From: Lelliottia amnigena
GTDB taxonomy: Bacteria; Pseudomonadota; Gammaproteobacteria; Enterobacterales; Enterobacteriaceae
Assembly (NCBI GenBank): GCA_900635465.1
Contig: LR134135.1
Span: 1,054,001 to 1,118,000, forward strand
Direction of reading: 5' to 3'
DNA length: 64,000 bases
The position numbers and the translations under genes were made by a program. Shown here piece after piece: positions 19,094 through 28,219 of this stretch (the first letter of the stretch is position 1; the number at the start of each line of letters is the position of its first letter). A model generated the notes under the pieces. It was not told the origin of the DNA and searched no databases. It was given only the letters and a program-made list of their open reading frames with translations.

Positions 19094-19548
19094 ATCATTA
19101 GACTCTTAAAAAGACATCTCAGAATTATACCAGAGGTAGGTGTAAATTCTTGCAGCAGAAAATCGGCATTATACAGGCTGTGGTATTTGTGAATCACAGC
19201 ATACACCACCCAAAGCCAAACTTTAAGCGTGAAAAGTTGATTATTCAATACATTATGGATAATAAATCTTTACGTAAAGCATGTAAGTGTAATGGTCGAA
19301 AATTAATTAAACGCTGAAGATTAAACATTCCGAAGACGGTCAGGAGCGTTGTCCAATAAAATCCCGTTATTTTCTAACTAAAAAAGTTATATCTGGAAAT
19401 GCGAACGCGACAGCAACGATTAATTTAACCTCCCAGTAAGTTATTTTTCAAAATGAGCATGAGAATGGAGGGATTAAACATCCCACTATGCTGCCCGGAG
19501 TGATGATAAATAAATTTGATATACTTCCATTACCTTCAGTCACAGAGA
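19094..19548. other. AT-rich intergenic region without a supported gene
   Basis: About 450 bp between divergent genes. No reading frame with a convincing ribosome-binding site or recognisable product was seen; it presumably holds the two promoters. Confidence 0.5.
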
Positions 19549-19554
19549 ATGGAA

Positions 19555-20598
19555 ATGAACGTCACCCGCAAACAAGAACGCCTGCTGCGCCGCGCGCTCA
19601 GCGAATGGGAACAGGATGGCACGCTCAGCAACCAGGAACATCTCCGCCTGGCGGGCACCTTAAAACGCGTGGCGATGGACTGGCAACGCCTCAGCCGTTA
19701 CGCCTTCTGGACTGCGCTGGCATGCGTGATTATAGCCTTTGGCAGCCTGTTTGCTGACAGCGACATGATGGCCCGCATTATCGAATTGCTCGCCTTTTCA
19801 TCGCTCGCCCGTATCGGTTTGCCCGCCGTGCTGGCTGTGGTGTTTTATCTATGGGGATTCAGCCGACAGCGGCGCGAAACGCAGTGGCATTACTCTACCG
19901 AAGCGATTCTGTTTCTCGGCGTCCTGTTTACCGCCATCGCGCTGTGGCAACTGGGTGAGCGGCTGGATAACGGCAGCGGACACATTGCGCCGCTCTTCCT
20001 GGCGGGCTGCGCGGTGTATGGCCTGGTGGGATTCTTTGGGCGCTCTGGGCTGGTGTGGCTGTTCTTCTTATTATCGCTCGGCAACTGGTTTGGCGCACAA
20101 ACGGGGTATATGTCCGGCTGGGGTGCATACTGGCTGGGAATGAATTATCCGGTGCGCTTTATCTTCTTCGGCGGCGCGTTGCTGGCGTTGTGCTGGGTTT
20201 TGCGCGCGATGCTGCAACAGCGAAATCTATATACGACCAGTAAAGCGATGGGGCTGACGTACTTATTTGTCGCTCTGTGGATTATGTCGATTTTCGGCAA
20301 TTACGATATCGATAGCTGGTACGGCATGACGCGCGAGGCGTTACTTCCGTGGGCGCTGCTTTTCGCTGTTGCTGCGGTGGCGTGTATTTTTATCAGCCTG
20401 AAAACGGACGACGGGATGCTGCGAGGTTTTGGCCTGACGTTTCTGGCAATCAACCTGTATACCCGTTATTTCGAATATTTCTGGGACGGAATGAATAAAG
20501 TGATTTTCTTCCTGATTCTGGCGGGGTCGTTGGCGGTGATTGGACGATACGCCGAGAGAATTTGGCACACCGCAGAACGGCGTGCCAAAAGCGATTAG
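19555..20598 (+). CDS. DUF2157-type polytopic membrane protein
   Basis: The N terminus ([28 protein letters not shown]) is a soluble helical segment with the phrase typical of DUF2157. It is followed by about ten hydrophobic segments, two of which carry [22 protein letters not shown] and [18 protein letters not shown]. Starts at 19516, 19549 and 19555 are possible; 19555 keeps GAGAATGG upstream and begins exactly at the conserved part (347 residues). Its stop overlaps the 3' end of nfsB by 4 bp, tail to tail. The molecular function of the family is not known to me. Confidence 0.75.
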   Translation: MNVTRKQERLLRRALSEWEQDGTLSNQEHLRLAGTLKRVAMDWQRLSRYAFWTALACVIIAFGSLFADSDMMARIIELLAFSSLARIGLPAVLAVVFYLWGFSRQRRETQWHYSTEAILFLGVLFTAIALWQLGERLDNGSGHIAPLFLAGCAVYGLVGFFGRSGLVWLFFLLSLGNWFGAQTGYMSGWGAYWLGMNYPVRFIFFGGALLALCWVLRAMLQQRNLYTTSKAMGLTYLFVALWIMSIFGNYDIDSWYGMTREALLPWALLFAVAAVACIFISLKTDDGMLRGFGLTFLAINLYTRYFEYFWDGMNKVIFFLILAGSLAVIGRYAERIWHTAERRAKSD

Positions 20599-21248
20599 CA
20601 CTCGGTGATAATCGTGCTCAGCGGCAGGCGGGATTTCGGCAGAGAGGCGTTGAAATCCTCCACGCTGTGGCGGCCCACGGGCACAACCACCAGGCTGGTG
20701 AAGCCTTTTTCTTTCAGGCCAAATTCGGCGTCGAGGATCGCGGCGTCGAAGCCTTCAATCGGTACGGCGTCCAGATCCAGCGCGCCAACGCCCAGCAGGA
20801 AGTTGCCAACGTTCAGGTAAACCTGTTTCGCCATCCACTGATCGTCATCTTTCAGATCAACGCGGTGCATATCCGCGAAGTAGCAGCGGCCTTTGTGGTT
20901 AGCCGCTTTGGCTTCTGGCGTGTTAAAACGCCCATCTGCGTCTTCCTGATCCACCACGCGCTCAAGCCATGCGTCGTCCATTGCGGTTTTGGCGCAGAAC
21001 ACCACCACGTGTGACGCATCCAGCATTTTGCGTTCGTTGAACACGTAAGTGCCTGCTGCTGATTTTGCGACGCGTGCTTTGCCTTCCTCAGTGCTGGCAA
21101 CGATGAAGTGCCACGGCTGAGAGTTGGTACTTGACGGGCTGAATTGCAGCAGCGTTTGAATTTTTTCTGCTTGTTCTGCTGTCAGTTTGAAATTCGGGTC
21201 GAACGCCTTCGTTGAGTGGCGCTTGCGGGCAACGGAAATGATATCCAT
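20595..21248 (-). CDS. nfsB: Oxygen-insensitive NAD(P)H nitroreductase NfsB
   Basis: A 217-residue FMN flavoenzyme identical in length and almost identical in sequence to the E. cloacae nitroreductase and E. coli NfsB. The FMN/NAD(P)H-binding segments are KRHSTKAFD (the analogous RKRHSTK is at residues 8-14), [13 protein letters not shown] and the C-terminal [12 protein letters not shown]...LPKSRLPLS. It reduces nitrofurans, nitroaromatics and quinones in the cytosol by two-electron steps. In E. coli it neighbours ybdG and ybdF, as here apart from inserted genes. In enterobacteria it belongs to the MarA/SoxS/RamA-linked set, and ramA lies 2.5 kb away. Confidence 0.97.
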   Translation of the reverse strand: MDIISVARKRHSTKAFDPNFKLTAEQAEKIQTLLQFSPSSTNSQPWHFIVASTEEGKARVAKSAAGTYVFNERKMLDASHVVVFCAKTAMDDAWLERVVDQEDADGRFNTPEAKAANHKGRCYFADMHRVDLKDDDQWMAKQVYLNVGNFLLGVGALDLDAVPIEGFDAAILDAEFGLKEKGFTSLVVVPVGRHSVEDFNASLPKSRLPLSTIITEC

Positions 21249-21367
21249 AACGGCTCCTGGAGTGAAATTCGCCCATGCGCGGGCGCGAAAGAAAAGCAGA
21301 ATACAAGCGTAAGCGGGAAAAGATAAGTGCGTTAAATGCGCTTATACTGTTCGGCCATGATGAACAA

Positions 21368-21736
21368 TCAGGTTGGACGAATGCGCTTTTGGTCTTTTTT
21401 AGGCAGCTTATCGACAACCAAATTCCAGGAATCGAGCACCAAATCGGTGACCAGTTCCGGCGTAATATCATCGGCGGCGTAAATCGAAATCCAGTGCTTT
21501 TTATTCAGGTGATAGCCGGGTTCAATACCGCGGTAAATTTGCTGATTGAGCAGGGATTTTTCAGGATCGGATTTCAGACTGACGTGCTGACGCCCGTGAG
21601 CGACGGCAGTAAGCATGAAAATTTTGCCGCCGACCTTAAACACATCATATTCCGGGCCAAACGGCCAGCAGTGCTCGATAAAAGGCAGTTCCAGCGCCAC
21701 GCGGTGCGCATGTTCCTTCAGTGATTTACTGTCCAT
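21368..21736 (-). CDS. ybdF: YbdF, MmcQ/YjbR-like (DUF419) small protein
   Basis: A 122-residue protein matching E. coli YbdF in length and sequence ([48 protein letters not shown]). The fold is the CyaY-like alpha/beta fold of the MmcQ/YjbR group, proposed to be DNA-binding, with no established role. The true start is the ATG at 21736. The much longer frame reaching 22339 is an artefact: a frameshift in ramR fuses the ramR 5' half to ybdF. The ybdF start overlaps the ramR stop by 11 bp, so the two are co-transcribed. Confidence 0.93.
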   Translation of the reverse strand: MDSKSLKEHAHRVALELPFIEHCWPFGPEYDVFKVGGKIFMLTAVAHGRQHVSLKSDPEKSLLNQQIYRGIEPGYHLNKKHWISIYAADDITPELVTDLVLDSWNLVVDKLPKKDQKRIRPT

Positions 21737-22316
21737 TAACATCCTCGATGGCGAGCGCTCGCCACATTGATTCAAATCCCAGGGCTTTAAATTCCTTCGC
21801 ACGCGACGGATCGCGGGTGGCGAAGGCCATCGTCGTCTCAGCAAGCGACAGGAAATCGCATCGCCAAAGGTACGGAATTCGTCTGACATAAAGACCTGGC
21901 GCACCGAGCGGCGGCACAGCTCATGAAGTTCCGGGAACATATCATGCACCGCCTGTTCGGTTTCGGCGTTGATTTTCTCGCTCACGCCCAGCTGGCGGAT
22001 TGCGCCGTGGGCAATCGGATTGCGGATGCCCCAGTCAACGTAGCTGTTCCAGATATTGCGGGTATGTTCTTTCGGCGTGCTCAGGGCACGGTCAAGATTT
22101 GCTAGCATGGTCTGGCACAAATCCTGTTTCAGGTGCAGATAGAGGGCATTCAGCAGATCGTCTTTGGTCGCGAAGTAGCGAAACAGAGTGCCTTCGGCAA
22201 CGCCCGCGTTTCGGGCGATCAGCGCGGTCGACGCCGCAATGCCTGACTGCGCAAAGGCCACAGTAGCCGCTTCCAGTAACGCTTGTCGTTTATCTTCCAC
22301 TCTTCGGACGTGCCAC
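21726..22316 (-). CDS. ramR: TetR-family repressor RamR (frame broken twice as sequenced)
   Basis: RamR represses ramA and falls off when bound by bile acids or dyes. The start is a GTG at 22316 behind GGAGGG; the first residues read [17 protein letters not shown] once one extra C at 22297-22298 is removed. The helix-turn-helix is [21 protein letters not shown] second break, a missing base near 21857, separates ...EFRTFGDA from [20 protein letters not shown]...FESMWRALA. With both corrected the protein has 196 residues, as in Salmonella and Klebsiella. If either frameshift were real, RamA would be derepressed and multidrug tolerance would result. The window-wide error pattern makes a sequencing cause more likely. 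Confidence 0.88.
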
Positions 22317-22526
22317 GTATTTCCCTCCATGCACCTCATTCGTCACTCTCGCGCTGCGTGGGCTATGCTCAAAATCTCAGTCGCACAGTTAACCGTGCAT
22401 CTGAGGTTTTCTGCCTTGCCGCTTTGCTTAAGATTGAATGATGCCGTGCATCAAATTTACAAAAACCACGATTGAAACATGCTCTCTTCCACGCTGCAAC
22501 GCGGAATGTCAAAGATCGAAAACGTC

Positions 22527-22554
22527 TTGACGATATATTCATCACATCTATAAT
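22527..22554 (+). promoter_or_regulatory. romA-ramA promoter
   Basis: TTGACG (22527-22532) and TATAAT (22549-22554) are separated by 16 bp, a near-consensus sigma-70 promoter. The -10 box abuts the RamR operator, explaining repression by occlusion. Confidence 0.75.
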
Positions 22555-22572
22555 GAGTGCTTACTCACTCAT
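22553..22572. promoter_or_regulatory. RamR operator
   Basis: ATGAGTG-N6-CACTCAT, a perfect inverted repeat identical in form to the RamR-binding site known upstream of ramA in Salmonella and Klebsiella. It lies between ramR and romA and overlaps the -10 region of the romA-ramA promoter. Confidence 0.88.
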
Positions 22573-22626
22573 AATCAAGTTTAACCCGCGTAAACCATCG
22601 GATGGGGCGCGTATTCGGGTCAGGAT

Positions 22627-23728
22627 ATGAAAAAGCCTCTTTTAATCAGCATGGTGTTTGTCATGATTATAGCGTCCGCGGCAAGTTTACCCTTTGTACT
22701 GAATGCCGGATTTGGCCAGCCGCCGCAGGGTGAGCAGCTTAGTGAAATAGAGGCTTCGCCGCATTATCGCGACGGGCAGTTCCATAACCAACTCCCGACG
22801 CCGGGCTACAGCGGCGACAAAAGCATGCTGGCGGCATGGTGGGAATTTCTCGTCACCAAACGCGAGAACGCTCGTCCTGCGCAGCCGTTGCCGCTGGTCA
22901 AAACCAATCTGGCCAACCTTCCTCTGGCGCAGGACACGCTGGTGTGGCTCGGTCACTCGTCCTGGTATCTACAGCTGGCAGGTAAACGCATCCTCATCGA
23001 TCCGGTTTTCAGCAATTACGCCGCGCCGTTTTCGTTCCTGAACAAAGCCTTCGCCGGGGAATATCCGTGGCGCGCCGAAAACATGCCGGAAATCGATCTG
23101 CTGATTATTTCGCATGACCATTATGACCATCTCGATTACGCCACTATCAAAGCCCTGATGCCCAAAGTGAAGCGTGTCGTAACGCCGCTTGGCGTGGGAT
23201 CGCACCTGCGTTACTGGGCATGGACGCATCAATCATTGACGAACGCGACTGGAATCAGACGGTCCGCATTAACGATGACCTGATAATTCATGTGCTTCCG
23301 GCGCGTCATTTCTCCGGACGCGGGCTCAAGCGCAATCAGACGCTGTGGGCGAGCTTTATGTTCGTCACCCCAGAGCAGAAAGTCTATTACAGCGGTGATT
23401 CTGGCTATGGTCCGCACTTCAAAGCCATCGGCGAGCAGTTTGGCGACGTCGATCTGGCGATTATGGAAAACGGACAATACGACCAGGACTGGAAATACAT
23501 TCATATGTTGCCTGAACAGACGGCGCAGGCGGCGGCGGATGTCAACGCCAAAGCGGTGGTGCCGGGGCATTACGGGCGATTTGTGTTGGCGAAACACACC
23601 TGGAACGATCCGGTGATTCAGCTGACGCGCGCCAGTCAGGACAAAATTATCGTTTGCTGACCCCTGAATTGGGTGAGCCCGTGCATGTTAATGATACGAC
23701 GCAGCAATTTAGTGAGTGGTGGGAATAA
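22627..23728 (+). CDS. romA: RomA, metallo-beta-lactamase-fold protein (frame broken twice)
   Basis: Exported or membrane-anchored member of the NAPE-PLD-like metallo-beta-lactamase superfamily. An N-terminal hydrophobic segment (about 5-25) is followed by TLVWLGHSSWYLQLAGKRILIDPVFS split around residue 110, the metal motif SHDHYDHLDY, and later SGDSGYGPHF and AVVPGHYGRF as further metal ligands. Breaks at G run 23216-23218 and A run 23643-23646 (one base missing in each) hide the true end; corrected, it reads ...ASQDKNYRLLTPELGE...FSEWWE and has 367 residues. romA lies directly upstream of ramA, as in E. cloacae and Klebsiella, and shares its promoter. It was first linked to lowered outer-membrane porin levels; its enzymatic substrate is unknown. 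Confidence 0.88.
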
Positions 23729-23760
23729 TGATTAATCAGGTAACAGAGGGGGAGAGCAGC

Positions 23761-24102
23761 ATGACGATTTCCGCTCAGGTCATCGACACCATCGTCGAAT
23801 GGATTGACGATAATCTTCATCAACCGCTGCGCATTGAAGAGATCGCCCGCCACGCAGGGTATTCCAAATGGCATTTGCAGCGTCTGTTTATGCAATACAA
23901 AGGCGAAAGCCTGGGGCGTTATATCCGCGAGCGTAAACTGCTGCTGGCGGCGAAGGACCTGCGTGAGTCGGATGAGCGGGTGTACGATATCTGTCTGCGC
24001 TATGGGTTTGATTCTCAGCAGACGTTTACCCGCATCTTCACGCGCACGTTCAACCAGCCGCCTGGCGCGTACCGCAAAGAAAATCACGTTCAAACGCACT
24101 GA
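23761..24102 (+). CDS. ramA: AraC-family multidrug-resistance activator RamA
   Basis: A 113-residue protein consisting of a single AraC/XylS DNA-binding domain with two helix-turn-helix motifs (IEEIARHAGYSKWHLQRLF and VYDICLRYGFDSQQTFTRIF), the same form as MarA and SoxS. It activates acrAB, tolC and other marbox genes and so raises drug efflux. The start at 23761 (MTISAQVIDTIVEWI) has GGGGGAGAG upstream; the longer frame from 23716 overlaps the end of romA and is rejected. Controlled through RamR at the shared upstream promoter. Confidence 0.97.
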   Translation: MTISAQVIDTIVEWIDDNLHQPLRIEEIARHAGYSKWHLQRLFMQYKGESLGRYIRERKLLLAAKDLRESDERVYDICLRYGFDSQQTFTRIFTRTFNQPPGAYRKENHVQTH

Positions 24103-24110
24103 AACTGTAC

Positions 24111-24131
24111 CCGGTAACGTTCGGTTACCGG
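24111..24131 (+). terminator. Hairpin after ramA
   Basis: CCGGTAAC-GTTCG-GTTACCGG, an 8-bp perfect stem just past the ramA stop (extendable by one C-G pair). There is no T tract. Confidence 0.5.
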
Positions 24132-24401
24132 GGTCGACGCTGACCAGATGTAGACTACTTTTTCGCAATCACGCCTGCCGCTTGTCATTCTTCCTGTTAC
24201 TTATGCGAATTTCATAACAGATTTGTTTTTTATATTTTTCAATCCTGTTCGACGGACACTGTGACCACGCCAGACGCGTGCCAAACCCTGACTATGCCGA
24301 TTATATGGCAGAGGAGTTGCGTCATCGTGGGCTGCATTGCGCTATCCGCCGATACGGCCTGGTGTGAAGCGCTCATCCACGGGATGCGGGATTTCAGCGG
24401 A
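24132..24401. other. Gene-free stretch between ramA and ybdJ
   Basis: About 270 bp. One plus-strand frame around 24241-24368 reads like the tail of a protein (LFDGHCDHARRVPNPDY...) but has no start and no recognised relative. It may be a gene remnant. Nothing else is supported. Confidence 0.4.
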
Positions 24402-24650
24402 TTACGCGGCCAGTGAAAACCAGCGGCGCCAGACGAATCGCAGCACAAAAAACTCTGCGGCACCGAGCAGTAAAAACCACAGGCAGAAGACAATCGTGTA
24501 CAGCTGGTTCAAATCCATCAGATGGAACTGTGCGACCAGTTTCTGCGCGACGGTGAGTCCAAACGAGGGCGCGGGGAGCAGCAGGCAGGAGAGCAGTGCC
24601 ATCAGCAAAATGCCTCCTGCCGTTAACAGTGACTCTAACGGGTGCTTCAT
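24402..24650 (-). CDS. ybdJ: YbdJ, small inner-membrane protein (DUF1158)
   Basis: An 82-residue protein matching E. coli YbdJ in length and sequence (MKHPLESLLTAGGILLMALL; LHLMDLNQLYTIVF type motif; VWRRWFSLAA). Two hydrophobic helices (about 8-30 and 47-68) make it an integral inner-membrane protein. Function unknown. The ATG at 24650 matches the E. coli start; an ATG at 24665 would add five residues. In E. coli it sits between ybdF and ybdK; here ramR-romA-ramA precede it and the ATPase and RND genes follow. Confidence 0.9.
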   Translation of the reverse strand: MKHPLESLLTAGGILLMALLSCLLLPAPSFGLTVAQKLVAQFHLMDLNQLYTIVFCLWFLLLGAAEFFVLRFVWRRWFSLAA

Positions 24651-24830
24651 ATTATTGTTAATCATCAGTTAAAAAAGTTATTGTCCGGGATCTTGCAACG
24701 TAAAGCAATATCAACCCGAATTAACCTATTTCGATAATAAATCAAAAATAACCCGCCAAATATTCGCACATTAATTTAATAACGCGTCTGCAATTAAATT
24801 ACTCTGTCTTTATGTAAATTATTGTCACGC

Positions 24831-24941
24831 TCAGGCGAAGAATTTTACAAACGTATATGTGCTATATCCAATTAACGTTGCAATAACAATTGCAACAACG
24901 ACATACAAAGCCAGACGCCGCGTGCTATTAATCCCAAACAT
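24831..24941 (-). CDS. Putative 36-residue single-pass membrane peptide
   Basis: A short frame on the minus strand starting at ATG 24941 with GAGGGA four bases upstream and ending in TGA. The product has a short polar, basic N terminus (MFGINSTRR), one strongly hydrophobic helix (LALYVVVAIVIATLIGYS) and a short tail (TYTFVKFFA). The composition and length match the small regulatory membrane proteins of enterobacteria, some of which act on transporters or ion pumps. It is divergent from the P-type ATPase gene, 205 bp away, in an otherwise empty AT-rich region. No homologue is recognised. Confidence 0.55.
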   Translation of the reverse strand: MFGINSTRRLALYVVVAIVIATLIGYSTYTFVKFFA

Positions 24942-25145
24942 GCTATCCCTCGTTTAGTTATCGTTTAGAAACATTTTGTAAAAATCATCTTATCGAAATA
25001 ATGACCTACAGAATTTAATTACGCAACTGGCAATATATTGCGATGCTGAAAATAACTCTGCAAGCGTTAAACAGTAAAACGTGAATAATTAAAGCCAGAA
25101 AGGAATTCAGGCTTACGTCCACCGGATATTAAAGGAAATGTATCT

Positions 25146-27839
25146 ATGACCAACAAAATGAACACCGAAAATCGGCCTTACCACCAGACGGTAGAGCAGG
25201 TTCTCGCAGAAAAAAAGAGTAACACCAATGGGTTGGGGCGTGAGGAGGCTCAGGCTCGATTGCAGCAATACGGCCCCAACGCGTTGCCTGAGAAAAAAGG
25301 CAAACCGGCATGGCTGCGTTTTCTTGCCCATTTTAACGATGTGCTGATTTATGTCCTGCTGGCGGCGGCATTATTAACCGCGCTAATGGGGCATTGGGTC
25401 GATACGCTGGTCATTTTGGGCGTGGCGGTGATTAACGCCTTGATTGGTCATATTCAGGAAAGTAACGCCGAAAAATCGCTGCAAAGTATTCGAAATATGC
25501 TTTCGAGCGAAGCGCGGGTTATTCGAAATGGGGTGCACGAAACCATTCCGACGACCGAAATTGTACCGGGCGATATTATTGTGCTGCGTGCCGGTGACAG
25601 AATTCCTGCGGATATGCGACTGATTGAAGCGCATAATTTACGCGTAGAAGAAGCGATTCTGACCGGTGAATCCACGGTCGTGGATAAGCATATTCTTCCT
25701 CTGACCGGTGAATTATCGCTGGGCGATCGCACCAACCTGGTGTTCTCCGGTACGACCGTGAGCGCAGGTGGCGGTGTAGGCGTCGTGATTGCCACCGGGC
25801 AGGACACCGAGCTTGGCCACATTAATCAGATGATGGCGGGGATCGAAAAGCACCGCACGCCGCTGCTGGTGCAGATGGACAAGCTCGGCAAAGCGATTTT
25901 CGCGCTGATTCTGGTGATGATGGCCGCGCTGTTTGTCTTCAGCATGTTGTTGCGTGATATTCCGCTTGGCGAGCTGCTGCTGTCCCTGATAAGCCTCGCG
26001 GTGGCGTCCGTTCCGGAAGGCCTGCCTGCAATTATCTCCATTATTTTGTCCCTCGGCGTGCAGGCAATGGCGAGCAAAAAAGCCATTATCCGCAAGCTGC
26101 CGACCGTCGAAACGCTGGGCGCGATGACCGTGGTCTGCTCCGATAAAACCGGCACGCTGACCATGAACGAAATGACCGTTAAAGCGATTATCACCGCCGA
26201 CAGCTGTTATCGCGTCGAAGGCAATAGCTACGAGCCGGTGGGCGATATCTGCCTTGAGGGTAGCGACGAGCCGGTACAAATCCAGCAGGGAACGGTGCTG
26301 GAGCACTATCTGCGCACCATCGATCTCTGCAACGATAGCCAGATGATGCAGGATGAGCGCGGTTTGTGGGGCATCACCGGCGGGCCGACCGAAGGCGCAC
26401 TGAAAGTGCTGGCGGCGAAAGCGAATCTCGCACCTGTTGTCACCACGCTGATTGGCAAAATCCCGTTTGACTCGCAGTACAAGTACATGAGCACGCACTA
26501 CCAGATCGGCAGTGAAGAGCAAATTCTGATCACCGGCGCACCGGATGTGATTTTCGGTCTGTGCGACCAGCAGCAAACCCGCAGCGGTGCCCAGGCGTTT
26601 AACCGTGCGTACTGGGAAACGGAGATGGAGCGCTATGCGCGTCAGGGCCTGCGCATGGTCGCTGCCGCCTTTAAACCGGCGCCAGAAGGGCAGGAGACGC
26701 TGAGCCACGATGACCTGAGCAGCGGGCTGATATTCCTTGGGATCGCCGGCATGATGGACCCGCCGCGCCCGGAGGCTATCGACGCTATCCACGCCTGTCA
26801 GCAGGCCGGGATTCGCGTGAAGATGATCACCGGTGACCACCCGCAAACGGCGATGAGCATTGGACAAATGCTGGGTATTACCAACAGCGCGCAGGCGGTG
26901 ACGGGCTATGAGCTGGAGCACATGGACGATGCCGAGCTGGCAGAGGCGGCGGTGGAATATGACATTTTCGCCCGTACCAGCCCGGAGCATAAGCTGCGCC
27001 TCGTGAGAGCCTTGCAGCAGAAAGGTGAAATCGTCGGCATGACCGGTGATGGGGTGAACGATGCGCCCGCGCTGCGTCAGGCGGATGTCGGCATCGCGAT
27101 GGGCATCAAAGGCACGGAAGTGACCAAAGAGGCCGCTGATATGGTGCTCACCGATGACAACTTTGCCACTATCGCCAGCGCGGTCAAAGAGGGGCGTCGT
27201 GTCTACGACAACCTGAAGAAAACCATCCTGTTTATTATGCCGACCAACCTGGCGCAGGGGCTGCTGATTGTGATTGCGCTGCTGGCGGGGAACATTATTC
27301 CGCTGACGCCGGTGCTGATTTTGTGGATGAACATGGCGACGTCCGCCACGCTCTCCTTCGGTCTGGCATTTGAAGCCGCCGAGCGCAACATCATGAAGCG
27401 TCCGCCGCGTCAAACCGGGCAGCACGTTATGGACGCCTTTGCGGTCTGGCGTGTGGCGTTCGTCGGTACGTTGATTGCGATTGCCGCGTTTGCCCTCGAA
27501 GCCTGGCTCGCGCCACGCGGCCACAGCGCCGAATTCATCCGCACCGTGCTGCTGCAAATGCTGGTGAGTGCGCAGTGGGTCTACATGATCAACTGCCGTA
27601 ACACCAACGGGTTCTCTCTGAACCGTGGCCTGCTGGCAAACAAAGGGATCTGGCTGGTGACGGGCGTGCTGCTTCTGCTGCAACTGGCGATTATCTACCT
27701 GCCGTTTATGCAGATGCTGTTCGGCACCGAAGCGCTGCCGCTGCGCTACTGGGGCATTACGCTGGTGATTGCCGGGGCGATGTTCTTTATCGTCGAAATC
27801 GAGAAGCGACTGACGCGCAGGTTCCGTAAAGCTGCATAA
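25146..27839 (+). CDS. P2A-type cation-transporting ATPase (calcium-pump-like)
   Basis: An 897-residue P-type ATPase with every hallmark: N-terminal cation ATPase domain (QTVEQVLAEKKSNTNGLGREEAQARLQQYGPN), actuator motif LTGES, TM4 metal-binding motif VPEGLP, phosphorylation motif CSDKTGTLT, nucleotide-binding domain, MTGDGVNDAPALRQADVGIAMG, and a C-terminal bundle of about six helices. PEGLP with this length is characteristic of SERCA/PMR1-like pumps that export Ca2+ or Mn2+ from the cytosol; MgtA and heavy-metal pumps have other TM4 motifs. AAGGAAATG precedes the start. No regulator is adjacent other than the small membrane peptide ORF. Confidence 0.92.
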   Translation: MTNKMNTENRPYHQTVEQVLAEKKSNTNGLGREEAQARLQQYGPNALPEKKGKPAWLRFLAHFNDVLIYVLLAAALLTALMGHWVDTLVILGVAVINALIGHIQESNAEKSLQSIRNMLSSEARVIRNGVHETIPTTEIVPGDIIVLRAGDRIPADMRLIEAHNLRVEEAILTGESTVVDKHILPLTGELSLGDRTNLVFSGTTVSAGGGVGVVIATGQDTELGHINQMMAGIEKHRTPLLVQMDKLGKAIFALILVMMAALFVFSMLLRDIPLGELLLSLISLAVASVPEGLPAIISIILSLGVQAMASKKAIIRKLPTVETLGAMTVVCSDKTGTLTMNEMTVKAIITADSCYRVEGNSYEPVGDICLEGSDEPVQIQQGTVLEHYLRTIDLCNDSQMMQDERGLWGITGGPTEGALKVLAAKANLAPVVTTLIGKIPFDSQYKYMSTHYQIGSEEQILITGAPDVIFGLCDQQQTRSGAQAFNRAYWETEMERYARQGLRMVAAAFKPAPEGQETLSHDDLSSGLIFLGIAGMMDPPRPEAIDAIHACQQAGIRVKMITGDHPQTAMSIGQMLGITNSAQAVTGYELEHMDDAELAEAAVEYDIFARTSPEHKLRLVRALQQKGEIVGMTGDGVNDAPALRQADVGIAMGIKGTEVTKEAADMVLTDDNFATIASAVKEGRRVYDNLKKTILFIMPTNLAQGLLIVIALLAGNIIPLTPVLILWMNMATSATLSFGLAFEAAERNIMKRPPRQTGQHVMDAFAVWRVAFVGTLIAIAAFALEAWLAPRGHSAEFIRTVLLQMLVSAQWVYMINCRNTNGFSLNRGLLANKGIWLVTGVLLLLQLAIIYLPFMQMLFGTEALPLRYWGITLVIAGAMFFIVEIEKRLTRRFRKAA

Positions 27840-27849
27840 CTTTTGCCCT

Positions 27850-28205
27850 CACCCTAACCCTCTCCCACGGGGAGAGGGAACTCTAATAGCACCCGGTGTA
27901 GGAGAGAGGATTTTAATATTCCGCTCCCATGGGGAAAGAGGACTCTGATCGCACCCGGTGTGGGAGAGGGGGATTAACCTCCCGCTTCCATGGGGATAGA
28001 GGACTCTGATCGCATCCGGTGTGGGAGAGGGGATTTTAATATTCCGCTCCCATGGGGAAAGAGGACTCTGATAGCACCCGGTGTGGGAGAGGGGATTTTA
28101 ATATTCCACTCCCTGGTGATAGAGGACTCTAACCGCACTCACTGCGGGTGACGGGGATGTTCACCTCCCTCTCCCGCCGGGAGAGGGGCGGGGTGAGGGG
28201 ATTTC
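27850..28205. repeat. Tandem array of five 61-62 bp units
   Basis: Units begin with CA(C/T)(C/T)C at 27890, 27952, 28013, 28075 and 28136 (spacing 62, 61, 62, 61). Each contains GGTGTGGGAGAGGGGATT..., then CCGCTCCCATGGGGA.AGAGGACTCT. The outer parts are copies of the CTCTCCC/GGGAGAG intergenic palindrome (27858-27878 and 28165-28200), so the array looks like an expansion of that repeat. It fills the gap between the ATPase and the RND adaptor gene and holds no reading frame. Confidence 0.85.
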
Positions 28206-28219
28206 AACGAGGCACTTCC

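Noticed and set aside
21368..22339. A single 323-residue TetR-YbdF fusion protein
   Set aside because: The join is produced by a missing base in ramR; the true ramR tail is found in the other frame and ybdF has its own conserved start at 21736.
24241..24368. Possible protein-coding remnant after ramA
   Set aside because: An open frame without a start codon or recognisable relative; too little to call a gene or pseudogene.
25713..27683. 656-codon antisense open frame opposite the P-type ATPase
   Set aside because: Histidine/arginine/glutamine-rich composition typical of the complement of a GC-rich gene; no ribosome-binding site and no family; the ATPase on the other strand has every motif.
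27850..28205. CRISPR array
   Set aside because: Units are contiguous imperfect tandem copies with no unique spacers, and no cas genes are present.
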